Positions 6,908 to 15,999 are shown, counted from the first letter of the stretch. The stretch: 17,469 nucleotides of DNA from Discostella pseudostelligera (GCA_036940085.1 JALLBK010001225.1:1-17469); one strand, 5' to 3'. Translations and numbers: made by a program. The notes: generated from the sequence alone by a model not told the origin.

Positions 6908-9320
6908 TCAAGGTGTCACGGTCGTACCGCCCAACAATGCCCCGCTCATTATTGCATTTTGTGCTAAATAGGACGCGATTCCAGCGAAGTACCCAATGGT
7001 TGCACCAATAGTGACATTTTTCGTATACCACAAAAAGTCCACCTTCTCTAACCCCATGAGTGCCACACCACTCGCTGATCCAATCACTAATATTGATCCT
7101 CCCGTTCCTGCACAAAGTGCAATCAACTGCCACAACTTATCATCTGTGCCGTAATCTGCCAGGTCGTACATACCCATGGTTGCAGCCACAAGAGGAACGT
7201 TGTCGATGAGAGCGGATGCAAGCCCAATCACAGTTGCAATGATATCCTGGCTAGGTAAATTCTCATTGAGGAAGATGGCAAGATCTTTCAGTAGGCCAGA
7301 TTTGTCCAATACACCGATGGACATGAGAATACCGAGGAAGAATAGAATTCCACTGGTGTCAAGCTTGGATAGGGCAGCAGGGACTTTCAAATCTTCGTCA
7401 TCCTCTTCTCCCATGTGAATGATGTCAGTCAATGTCCAAATTGCGCCGAGACCAGTGAGCTGTTATGGGGTAGCAAATGACGGTAAGAATTAAGATAAAT
7501 TCATAATTGATTCATAAATATATGACAAGGATGAAGCTCACCATGGCAAGGTATGGAGGTAAGCCAGTGAGCTCAGAGAACACTGGCACAGCAAGGAGAG
7601 ATGCAATTCCAGTCCAGAACACAACCTGACCACGCGCCGCCAACGGCGATGGCGGCGGTAGCGCCAATTCTCCAGCCGAAGAAGTCGTATCCTCTTCTTC
7701 AACTTGATTCACAAGGTAGAATAGTGACGCAACGAGACACACAAACGATGGCAAGAAAAGCTCCGTAATGGTAGGCACCGTCGACAGCTGATGATTAATC
7801 CAAAGCATTGTCGTGGTAACATCTCCAATTGGTGTCCAAACTCCACCGGCATTTGCGGCCACAACGACCATTGCCCCGAATAGCTTCCTATCGTCGACGT
7901 TTGGCACTAGTTTTCGTAGTAATGATACCATGACGATTGTCACGGTAAGATTGTTCAATATTGACGATAGGAAGAATGTCAAGAAGCCAATGACCCAGAA
8001 CAATCCCTTCTTCGACTTAGTTGTGATCAAGTTCGTGACCACCTTAAATCCCTGATGGGCATCCACAACCTCAACAATGGCCGATGCGGCCAGTAGGAAG
8101 AAACAAATATCCGATACCTCCGCCAATTGATCTTTCAATTGGTCCAATACCGATTCACTCGCCACTCCCGTCGCCCCACCATAAAAGTCTGCGTAGGTAA
8201 CCCAAAGTCCCGTCGACATCAATAGTGCCACGGCAGCCTTGTTGAATTCAAATACCTCCTCAAAGATAATGCCAACATAACCCAATACAAATATGGCAAT
8301 CATAGCAAGCTCGGAATGGGAACTCAACCATGAACTTTGACTAGCAAACAATGCCACGCTTCCCGCGAATAGTACGGCCGTGCCCACTCGAATAATATCC
8401 TTCTTCGTCGTTTCTTCATTAGTGGCCAATTGATTGGCACGTGACTTCAATTCCTCACGCATCTGTTCAATGGGTTTATTGGCCAATCCTGGAAATTTCT
8501 GTGATAACTTGTCGTAACTTAGACGTTCATCGAGCTGTATAACCCGCAAAACATCCTGCATGCTAATCACACCCTGTACGGCACTACCACCATTCGGGAG
8601 ATATTCAAAGTTCGGTCCACAGGTATCGACCAATACCGCATGCCGGACATTGTTCGATGTCATCACCGCCAATGCCTGACTGGCCGTATTGGATTCATCC
8701 ACACATATCAACTTGGCAGTAGGTGTCATAAAGTTGGAGACGGGTGCAGCAATGAATGCCGCGCTCTCCTCCTCGCTTTGGGTCGTTGCCGATCGTTCCA
8801 CGGCAAGACGGATATAGTCGGCATCGGTGAATATACCAAGGAGTATGTCTGGATTGGTATCATCAAAGATTAATGCCACATCGGAGTAGGAAGACTTATT
8901 GTTATCGCCATCACTGGAATTAATACCCGCCATAACATCAATGACGGACATGGAGGCATTGGCACGGAAGTAGCCAAGTCCACTGCCACCGATTTTGGAA
9001 TTGAGTATGCGTCCTACTGGACTGGAGAAACCGAATCCCTCGGGGGTAAGCAAGCCTAGGAATGGGTTGGTAGTAGCGTCGGTGGTGGATTTGGAGGAGC
9101 TGGATAAGCTGATGGTCGATCTACGCGCCGCCGCCGCGGTCGACGACGCGGAGAAGGAGGTGGCACCACGAATTTCATGGTGGATTTGAAGGCTGTTGGT
9201 CGAGAGAGAAGATGGAGTGAAGCCAAATGCGGCGGCCGAGTTGGTGTCCTTATTGGAGGCAACAGCAAAGGCGGCTGCCGCCGAGAGGAGGGTGGCTCTC
9301 CGCGTCTGCGTCATGGTCAT
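6908..9320 (-). CDS. Plastid-targeted NhaD-type Na+/H+ antiporter with N-terminal CBS pair, 2 exons
   Basis: Predicted Na+/H+ antiporter of the NhaD family (ArsB/NhaD ion-transporter superfamily). Exon 1 is 9320-7542 and exon 2 is 7459-6908; the 82-base intron (GTGAGC...AACAG) is phase 0 and restores LPPYLAM-LTGLGAIWTLTDIIH. The product has 776 residues. Residues 1-34 give a signal peptide and SAAAF-G junction followed by a Ser/Ala-rich stretch, the bipartite plastid signal of diatoms. Residues about 124-262 contain two CBS motifs (ALIFDD...LLGIFTDADYIR; FMTPTAKLICVDE...GVISMQDVLRV), which in other proteins bind adenosyl ligands. About twelve membrane segments follow from residue 312, with FLLAASAIVEVVDAHQGF, SSILNNLTVTIVM, ANAGGVWTPIGDVTTTMLWI and ALIDNVPLVAATMG. 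The usual Asp of the second motif is Asn456. An ATG at 9410 adds 30 residues without a signal sequence, so I start at 9320 (9314 is also possible). It converges with ALG12 and diverges from FabF. Confidence 0.9.
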
Positions 9321-9429
9321 GGTCAGAAAAGTAAACAGTGAGCAATGGATTGGATGGTGGATGGATTTCGGTTTTGGGGGCCATCGGCACAAGATCTTCG
9401 GGCGCCCCATTCGGAGAGAAGGAGAGAGT

Positions 9430-9437
9430 TGACGTCA
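9430..9437. promoter_or_regulatory. CRE-like palindrome TGACGTCA (copy 1)
   Basis: Perfect 8-base palindrome matching the bZIP/CREB site. In Phaeodactylum, TGACGT and ACGTCA are the known CO2/cAMP-response elements of the plastid carbonic anhydrase promoter. This copy is about 110 bases upstream of the antiporter start. Function here is inferred only. Confidence 0.45.
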
Positions 9438-9474
9438 CCATCGCCCAACTGCCCAACGGGTGGGAGTGCCGCAA

Positions 9475-9484
9475 GTGACGTCAC
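9475..9484. promoter_or_regulatory. CRE-like palindrome GTGACGTCAC (copy 2)
   Basis: Ten-base perfect palindrome containing TGACGTCA, 46 bases from copy 1 (start to start). Two full palindromes in 55 bases of a divergent promoter are unlikely by chance and suggest a bZIP dimer pair. Confidence 0.5.
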
Positions 9485-9519
9485 AAGATCGCGAGAAACG
9501 CGTACGTGTTCAGCGAATT

Positions 9520-9529
9520 GGCGGGAAGA
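9520..9529 (-). promoter_or_regulatory. E2F-like element (TCTTCCCGCC on minus strand)
   Basis: GGCGGGAAGA on the plus strand. One of four exact copies of this decamer in the window, all in intergenic, promoter-like DNA. Confidence 0.4.
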
Positions 9530-9890
9530 GAGCGATCTTTTTTTGGGCGGTGCATGATGATGATGATGTTGTGATGGTGCATCGTGCATCGCATGCGGAC
9601 GGAGAGTGTCGACGACGACAAGCTCGTCGCTCGACGCCGAGTGTCGATGTCGACGAGCGACGGCGACGAAGGATTGGTGCACTCTGCACTCCAACCTTTG
9701 ACTTCATTCCATGAAACCGAGCTGCATTCCATCCTCTGCATCTGAATAAATAAATACTCCTATCTACTACTCCTATCCCAGTGAATCATAATCAAACTCT
9801 CGACTGCGACGACAGCATCCATCACTTGAATTATTGTCTCCTCTTCCTGGATAATCTCACACCGACCAAAGATACACCATATCCCGAACA

Positions 9891-11612
9891 ATGAAATTTG
9901 CCACTCCCATCCTCGTCGTCATCGGCATTTCGACCGCCAATGCATTTTCGCTCCGCACGAACGCTCCCAGTGCCCGAGCTGCAACTACCACTACTCAACT
10001 CAATGCCGAAAAGAAACGCGTAGTCGTTACCGGCCTTGGCGTCATCAGCGGCTGCGGCATTGGACATGAAACCTTCTTCCAAAACGTCGTCGATGGTAAA
10101 TCCAGTCTACGCACCGTCACTCGTTTCGACGTATCCAATTACCCCTGTCAAATCGGATCCGAGGTACCCGATGAAATGTTCGATCCCAATGATCATTTTG
10201 TAAATCCCAAGAATGCCAAGAGTAATGATCGATTTACACACTTTGCAGTCGCGGCGGCACGGTTGGCATTGAAGGATGCCAAGTTGGGAGATACACCCCA
10301 AACACTAGCCAATCCGGAGAAGTGTGGTGTGTTCGTTGGGTCGGCGTTTGGGGGGGTGGAAACGTTTGAGAAGGAGGTATTGAAGTTGCATCAGAAGCCA
10401 GATAGGCCCAAGGTGAGTGTGAATTTTGTACTCGATTTAATAATTGATATGCGCTGAGATTTGAGTGAGATGAGATGTCTGTGTGTGCGGGATGATGCGG
10501 TAGTTTTGCATTCTGGATGATGTGGTATATCATATTATGCTCTTTCGAAGGAACAATTGAGATTGGATGATTTCATCGAGAGTCGAGGAGNGATGTGGTA
10601 TATCATATTATGCTCTTTCGAAGGAACAATTGAGATTGGATGATTTTATCGAGAGTAGTGGAATTGTGCGTGCATGCAGAAAAAAAGCACTGACACTGAT
10701 CGACGAACTGCATGCATCCTTTCCCTATCCACATCACAGGTGTCGCCATTCACAATTCCCGCTCTCCTTGGCAATACCGCATCTGGAGTGATCGGAATCG
10801 AATGCGGCTGCAAGGGTCCCAACTACGGTATCACATCTGCATGCGCCTCGGCCTCGCACGCCATTGGAGAGGCATTTGGTATGATTGCCGATGGTGCTGC
10901 CGATCAAATGATCGCGGGTGGTACCGAGGCGACGATCACTCCCCTGTGCTATGCAGGATTCAGCAGTATGAAGGCTATGACAACATCGTACAATGACAAT
11001 CCCACGGCGGGCTCTCGTCCCTTCGATGCCGATCGCGGTGGTTTCGTCATGGGAGAGGGTGCAGGAGTGGTCGTACTGGAATCTCTCGACAGTGCATTAG
11101 CACGAGGGGCGCCCATATACTGCGAGATGATTGGATACGGTGCTACCTGCGATGCTCATCACATCACGACACCGGCGCCAGAGGGCAGAGGCCTTGCCGC
11201 GGCTATGGAGATGGCCATTGAGCAGAGTGGCATTGCCAAGACGGAAATTAACTATGTCAACGCCCATGGAACGTCGACGGCATACAATGATAAGTTCGAA
11301 ACGATGGCATTTAAATCAGTGTTTGGCGAGCATGCCACAAAGAAGGATGGGAAATTCGTCGTATCGAGCACCAAGTGTGTCACAGGTCACACACTCGGTG
11401 CCGCTGGAGGGTTAGAAGCGGTCATTGCTGCGAGATCGATTCAAGATGGAGTCGTTCCACCAACAATTAATTACGTAACACCTGATCCTGAATGCGACTT
11501 GGACTATGTTCCGAATGAGAAGAGGACAATGGAAGTAAATGCGGCAATGAGCACCAATTTAGGTTTTGGTGGTCACAATGCGGTTATCCTTTTTAAGAAG
11601 TACACCGAGTAA
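9891..11612 (+). CDS. fabF: Plastid 3-oxoacyl-ACP synthase, FabF/KAS II type, 2 exons
   Basis: Condensing enzyme of type II fatty-acid synthesis; it extends acyl-ACP with malonyl-ACP in the plastid stroma. Exons are 9891-10412 and 10740-11612; the 327-base intron (GTGAGT...CACAG) is phase 0 and restores RPK-VSPFTIPALLGN. The protein has 464 residues. Residues 1-19 are a signal peptide ending ANAF (cleavage motif of the ASAFAP type), followed by a Ser/Thr/Ala/Arg-rich transit region to about residue 40. The thiolase fold begins at KRVVVTGLGVISGCG. The catalytic triad is visible: Cys209 in TSACASASH, His350 in NAHGTST and His391 in CVTGHTLGAAGG, with the accompanying Lys386. GFVMGEGAGV and STNLGFGGHNA are further family blocks. 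The FabF type is favoured over FabH by Cys-His-His. KAS I and KAS II chain-length roles cannot be told apart here. The intron contains a duplicated 65-base segment around an N. Confidence 0.95.
10519..10656 (+). repeat. Two 65-base direct copies flanking an N, in the FabF intron
   Basis: Copy 1 is 10519-10583 and copy 2 is 10592-10656. They differ at one base only (C at 10574, T at 10647). The 8-base spacer CGAGGAGN contains the only ambiguous base of the window, at 10591. This is the pattern left when two contigs with overlapping ends are joined by a placeholder base; a true recent tandem duplication is the alternative. It lies wholly inside the intron, so the protein is unaffected. Confidence 0.85.
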
Positions 11613-12090
11613 GAAGTTGTTCCAGATGGCATTTATTGGATGGTGATGTTGGATGTTGGATGTTGGGCATTGGACAAGTGTCAGGGCTTGCATGGAGTCC
11701 AGACAGCTCCATTGTGTATTAAAGGAGTAGTTGTAGTCCAAGGCCCAGAAATGTAGCCACAGCAAAACAAATCATGCACGTACTTGAAATTGAGTGCAAC
11801 GGTGCACTCACTGACTCCTGCCGTCGATCTGCTAGATACATTTTGTCGCTTTGACCTTTGACTGCGCCTCCCTCGACATCACAGATCAGACTCAGTAGGT
11901 AGAGCAGGTAGGAGTACCTACTATCTAGGTAAATCCCAAAAGCGGCACCCAACAACCTCTATCTTTTTACTCCTCTCTAGAGACCTATCTCCCAACTCTT
12001 GCTTCCGCCTCATCCAAATGGTCAATATTCAATGGGATCTGACGGGTGGGATGATTGTTGCCAAGAGATGCAAGGTGTACTAAGATATTC

Positions 12091-12114
12091 CACGTGTCCA
12101 CCTACTTCCACGTG
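12091..12114. promoter_or_regulatory. Paired CACGTG (G-box/E-box) sites
   Basis: Two CACGTG palindromes, each inside TTCCACGTGT, start 18 bases apart as a direct repeat (12088-12097 and 12106-12115). Such cores bind bHLH or bZIP factors. They are about 930 bases upstream of the cyclin ATG and 480 bases after FabF, so the target gene is unclear. Confidence 0.4.
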
Positions 12115-12860
12115 TTACACCGACTCCGACGGCGGACGGACCTTCTGAGGGTGCGGGACGGACAGACTATCTTTTCGGAGTTGCACAAAACGTCATCGTC
12201 GAGAGCTGTAAGTCGAGAGGACGTGATCGGCACGCGACGCATGCTGCCATGGTGCGTCATTTCCTTCCCATTCGTCACTACTACTTGCAGCCGTTAGATA
12301 TGAAATGAGCGGTAGGAATAATGCAGATGAGCGCAAATCGATTGCGAGCATAGAAATTTGAGTGATGATAACACACATTCGACATACTATCTACTGTGAA
12401 TGTACGTGATTTTCAGATTCAAATCTCGACTTTATCCGATTTGTACCTGATTGTATTGGGGACAGAATGGACAGACTGATACTATTTTTCGAACGCTCAT
12501 CTCATTTCGGGATGGCCTGTGACCTCTACAGACTTTCGCTGACGGTCACCACCATGCGAAACTATCTCTTGCACGTTCTTCTGACGTGTTGTTCTTTGTT
12601 CATTAAATGTGCACTAGTGGAAGGTCATTGGTCGTACTGCTCAGCCTTATTACGACAACTTTCCCGGCACTTCAATTTACAATTTGCTTAAGTATCTTTA
12701 TCACTATGATTTTTCCTTGCATCATTTGCAGTGCGGTGGAGTACCAGGTAACAGTGCGGCAGAGTGCGGCAGACACAAGATCGTATCGTCTTTCTCGATA
12801 CAGATGTCTCTCTCTTCCTCCTCGCTCGTCATGCATCGTCATCGCATCGACATCGAGATC

Positions 12861-12870
12861 TCTTCCCGCC
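12861..12870 (+). promoter_or_regulatory. E2F-like element TCTTCCCGCC upstream of cyclin
   Basis: Exact copy of the recurring decamer, with the same three preceding bases (ATC) as the copy at 4611. It lies about 175 bases before the cyclin ATG, where an E2F site would fit cell-cycle control. Confidence 0.45.
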
Positions 12871-13044
12871 CCTTTGCTTTCCCTTCCCCTCGACGAATAT
12901 TGAATTTACATTGGTCTCGACCATACTCCGTCTATCCTTTCATCAACACCTTGCCACCGTCCAACCTGAAAGTCAATGGCGGTCAACCGATAGTACATCG
13001 CCATCAAATCATTATCACATCCATCTCCGAAGAAGATCTGCATC

Positions 13045-14257
13045 ATGTCTTTCGCAGAGGAAGGACTATTGGCAGAGCTCTCGCAGCGCCTCGATGTTAT
13101 GCGAGTACAGGAGGTAAATCACTACACCGTCCCTGACTATCTCGCCGCGGATTGGCAGCAGCGATTGAACGATGCATCAGAGCTGGGCAGTAACGATACC
13201 AACGATGGTGTCGACTCCTCGTTGTCTTTCTCAGATGTGGTGTCATCGAGCCAAATTAATGAGTTGTGGAGAGAGAAAATTTGCGAGTGGTATTATCAAA
13301 TTGTGGATCATTATGGTACGAAAAGATCCTTGTGCAGTTTCTGTCTGCGAAGATTTGTCTCCACTCGTTGCTCATCATCTGAATTATTACTATCGTTTCA
13401 TCATTCTACGCCATCTCATCTGCTTTCTATGAGTAGAATTCAACCGAGAGATCGTGTCCATATCGATGTCATACCTCGACCGCTTTCTTGCAACCCGCTC
13501 GGTCAATCGTCGCATCTTCCAACTCGCCGCCATGACGGCACTCTACATTGCCATCAAGCTTTACGAGAATGGAAATTTTGCCATTTCAAGCGTCACTTCT
13601 TTGAGCCGAGGCTACTTCGTTGCCGAGCACATTGTTGCCATGGAAGAGATCATGTTAAAAGCTCTCAAATGGCATGTCCATCCTCCAACTCCGATTGCAT
13701 TCTGTAGAGATTTCATGCTTCTTATCTCTATGGACATTTCTCCTGAGATACGTTTCGAAATTAATGAGCTAGTTGGTTACCTTACCGAATTGTCCGTATG
13801 TGACTACTGGTTCGTATCACGCAAGCCATCCACCATTGCTATTGCTGCCTTTGTGTGCGCATTTGAGGTCCTGGGATATCAAAGGATTGAATCCAGATAT
13901 CAGGATGATTTTCTGCAGAGGCTCGTGGATAATGGCAATAACACTGCCAGCGATGAAGACATCGATGAGTGTTGTGACCGACTTCGCGACATATTCAGAA
14001 CGAACGCTGCCAACAACGATGAGGAGGCGGAGGAAACCAGTGAAACGCGTGTTGCGGTTGTGACACCTGATAGAGAGTTGAATGTTGCTGCCCCACGCGC
14101 AAAGCGTGCTGAATCTCCCAACTCAGTAATTATTATGAATCAATCAAGGTCTCGAAAGAGAAAGGTCCTGTCGTCAGTACGATTTCAAGCCGAAAGTGCC
14201 GATTCCAATTTTAACGAGAACGATGATGAACAGGCCGATGATCTCTCTCAGAGATGA
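13045..14257 (+). CDS. Diatom-type cyclin (dsCYC-like), 2 exons
   Basis: Cyclin with one clear N-terminal cyclin box; it would activate a cyclin-dependent kinase. Exons are 13045-13315 and 13437-14257; the 121-base intron (GTACGA...GTAG, slightly non-consensus donor) joins TAT G|AA TTC to give DHYEFNREIVSISMSYLDRFLATR. The protein has 363 residues. The N-terminus holds MRVQE-x3-Y-x3-DYL (19-32), a signature I associate with diatom-expanded cyclins. The box spans about 70-190, with the CDK-contact Lys78 (REKICEW) and Glu134 (AIKLYEN). A second cyclin-like helical region may follow (FEINELVGYLTELSVCDYWF...AIAAFVCAFEVLG). The C-terminal third is acidic and polar, with Ser/Thr-Pro sites (TPDRE, ESPNS) and a basic SRSRKRK cluster near 327-333 that would serve as a nuclear signal. 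No destruction box of RxxL type is obvious at the N-terminus. Subclass assignment needs a tree. Confidence 0.88.
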
Positions 14258-14718
14258 AGTGCGCCTCATTGCAGTAATTTTCCCATGTTGACTCTAATAA
14301 GGCTACAGAAGTAGAAAGGAAGCTAATGAATTAATGTAAATATAACAGGCAATACTATTTTGTTGAGTACTTATCTCTTCTTGTTGTTGAGAACATGAGT
14401 AAATTCCTTCAACATGCACAACAACTTGTTGTACTACGATCTTCATTCAGTCAATGTCAGTATGCATCTGAAGAAGTATGAAAAACTACAGCGAATTACG
14501 ACCAAATCCTCGAGAATGATAAACAATGTTAAACACTTTCCATTAATTTTATTACAACACCTGGATAAACTTTTCCATTCTGTACATTTGAGAACTACAG
14601 AATAATATTCTGAGCGATAGTGAGACATCTCAAATTCTATTTACAACCCGCCGTCAACGAGGTTCATCTTTTAACATTTCATGTTCAATCAATAGGTAGG
14701 AAACATACCGCACCTCGC
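14258..14718. other. Convergent 3' region between cyclin and silicanin-like gene
   Basis: AT-rich 461 bases between two facing stop codons, fitting two 3' untranslated regions. I see no repeat or gene in it; the small open frames at 14414-14605 and 14443-14628 lie on opposite strands over the same bases and have no recognisable features. Confidence 0.5.
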
Positions 14719-14728
14719 TTAAGCGAGG
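14713..14728. repeat. 16-base perfect palindrome across the stop codon
   Basis: CCTCGCTTAAGCGAGG is its own reverse complement. It covers the last codons (Leu-Ala), the TAA stop and the first 3' bases of the silicanin-like gene. In the mRNA it could pair as a short hairpin at the stop codon or allow dimerisation. Confidence 0.6.
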
Positions 14729-15999
14729 CTCGTTGTGGCTCCGGCGAGGTTCACTCGTGACCTGGCAATCTTGCTCTTGAGGTAGTAGACATATCCTCCA
14801 AGAAGAACGGCCAAACTGGTGAAGACACCAATTGAGATTGCTGCGGGCTTGCTGCTGAGCTGCTGGTTGGCACGAATGATACCATCTCCCGTCAGTCGCT
14901 TGACACTCTCGATGTAGGTGCATGCACCTTCTTCGGGGTATGGCACATCGTCCTTGTTCAAGTTGGTCTCGCACTTACCCGATTGCATGTACATGGAACC
15001 GCAAAGATCGTTGACCTCCTTGGCCACGTAGTAGTTGCGGTTGCCATCGGCATCGTAGTTGTAGTAGTCCGATTGTCCATCAGCGTTGACGTTCTGGTCT
15101 CCTTGGGCCTCGCAACTCATGCAACGGGTAGTGACAATGGAGGACTTGGTGAATGGAATCTCAACACCGGTCTGCTTCTCAAAGTAACTGGCCTGGTAGG
15201 CGCTGGGAAGGGAGCAGTACTGATCCTGGAAGAAACCCAAGCGAATGTCGCCACCCTGAGTTGAGCAGTAGGGTCCAAGGTAGTGTGAGAGTTCCTCGCC
15301 GTTGCTGTTGGTAATCTCATACTCGGCACATTCAAGGTAATCTTGAAGATCGAAGACGTTGCCAGTACCGTCGACTTGTTGGAACTGGTTGTTTCCATCG
15401 GCATCAACGGCGGCACAGAGGGAGACCTCGACACCATTGTTCCTGTAGCAGTTGCTGTAACAGTTGAGGTTGGAGGACGAGTAGCACTGCTTGTAGCAGG
15501 AGTTGCGGTACTGAGAGCACTTGGCCGCGGTTTCCTCCATCTGCCAGGCGATGTAAACTGTGAGGAACTGGTGCATGTCCACAACGTACTCTCCGTAGTT
15601 AGAGGAGCATCCGACGCCAAAGTTGTTGGAGCAGGAGCCAGAAGGGCAAAGGCGGAAGCGCACGAGACCCTTGGATCGGATACGGCCATTGGCAGCATTG
15701 AGTGACACATCCTCGTACTGGTTGTTGGCGTTGGCGTTCTGGCTGTCTTCCTGCTCCGAAGACCATTGTGTGACATGGTGGCAACCCAAGAACTTGATGG
15801 AATAGTCAGAGACGAAGCTCATATCAAGGGACTGGCCATCCTCTACACGACGAGCAGTGCTGATGAGGTGACGTCCAAAAGAAGAGTTGGCGGCGATGCC
15901 ATCGCGCTGGATGTTGGCAAGATTGTCCTTCATTTCAGGCGTGATGCTGGCGGAGACTGTGGTGGCCGTAAGGGCGGTGATTGCTAGCAATTTGTTCAT
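14719..15999 (-). CDS. Silicanin-like cysteine-rich, NQ-rich single-pass membrane protein
   Basis: Intronless frame of 426 residues. Residues 1-18 are a signal peptide (MNKLLAITALTATTVSAS). RHL at 43-45 fits the RXL cleavage motif of diatom silica proteins, and one sequon is at N38. The lumenal part (about 50-383) is rich in Asn, Gln, Tyr and Ser and has 18 cysteines, including Cys73, 118, 123, 131, a cluster at 161-195 (CxxYRNSCYKQCY...CYSNC), and Cys293/296. Acidic patches such as DADGN recur. One membrane segment lies at about 385-407, followed by a short basic tail (KSKIARSR). As I recall, Thalassiosira silicanin-1 has this order (signal peptide, RXL, NQ-rich domain, TM, short tail) and is conserved in diatoms. 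It sits in silica deposition vesicle membranes and biosilica. The low rate of rare codons suggests high expression. The family call is from memory; another diatom secreted Cys-rich family is possible. Confidence 0.85.
   Translation of the reverse strand: MNKLLAITALTATTVSASITPEMKDNLANIQRDGIAANSSFGRHLISTARRVEDGQSLDMSFVSDYSIKFLGCHHVTQWSSEQEDSQNANANNQYEDVSLNAANGRIRSKGLVRFRLCPSGSCSNNFGVGCSSNYGEYVVDMHQFLTVYIAWQMEETAAKCSQYRNSCYKQCYSSSNLNCYSNCYRNNGVEVSLCAAVDADGNNQFQQVDGTGNVFDLQDYLECAEYEITNSNGEELSHYLGPYCSTQGGDIRLGFFQDQYCSLPSAYQASYFEKQTGVEIPFTKSSIVTTRCMSCEAQGDQNVNADGQSDYYNYDADGNRNYYVAKEVNDLCGSMYMQSGKCETNLNKDDVPYPEEGACTYIESVKRLTGDGIIRANQQLSSKPAAISIGVFTSLAVLLGGYVYYLKSKIARSRVNLAGATTSLA

Larger units (their letters stand above)
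9321..9890. promoter_or_regulatory. Divergent promoter between NhaD antiporter and FabF
   Basis: This 570-base gap separates two plastid-protein genes. It contains two TGACGTCA palindromes (9430-9437 and 9476-9483), an E2F-like GGCGGGAAGA (9520-9529), a short GATGATGATG run near 9558, and a TCGACGA-rich stretch at 9606-9668 with an 8-base potential stem (9622-9629 with 9651-9658). AATAAATAAATA near 9745 is a possible AT-rich core element about 145 bases before the FabF ATG. No credible coding sequence is present. Confidence 0.5.
11613..13044. other. 1.4-kb stretch without a supported gene, upstream of cyclin
   Basis: After the FabF stop there is a small GGATGTT tandem run (about 11646-11665). 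An AGGTA-rich patch with GTAGG-AGTA-CCTAC dyad lies at about 11894-11934. Two CACGTG palindromes occur at 12091-12096 and 12109-12114, a tandem AGTGCGGCAG pair at 12753-12772, and TCTTCCCGCC at 12861-12870. Open frames here (for example 12607-12903 and 12684-13136) overlap in competing frames, lack recognisable domains and look like chance. A short spliced gene or noncoding RNA cannot be excluded. Confidence 0.5.

Noticed and set aside
9321..9410. Longer start for the antiporter
   Set aside because: The extra 30 residues would bury the signal peptide, while the ATG at 9320 directly opens a normal plastid presequence.
12410..12432. GATTCAAATC resembling a tRNA T-arm
   Set aside because: No matching acceptor, D or anticodon stems around it.
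12607..13136. Overlapping plus-strand frames before the cyclin
   Set aside because: Compete with each other, have no domains, and cover the likely promoter and leader.
15117..15776. Minus-strand frame of 219 codons inside the silicanin-like gene
   Set aside because: Same strand, other frame; Pro/Ser/Thr/Arg-rich product typical of a shadow of a codon-biased gene.
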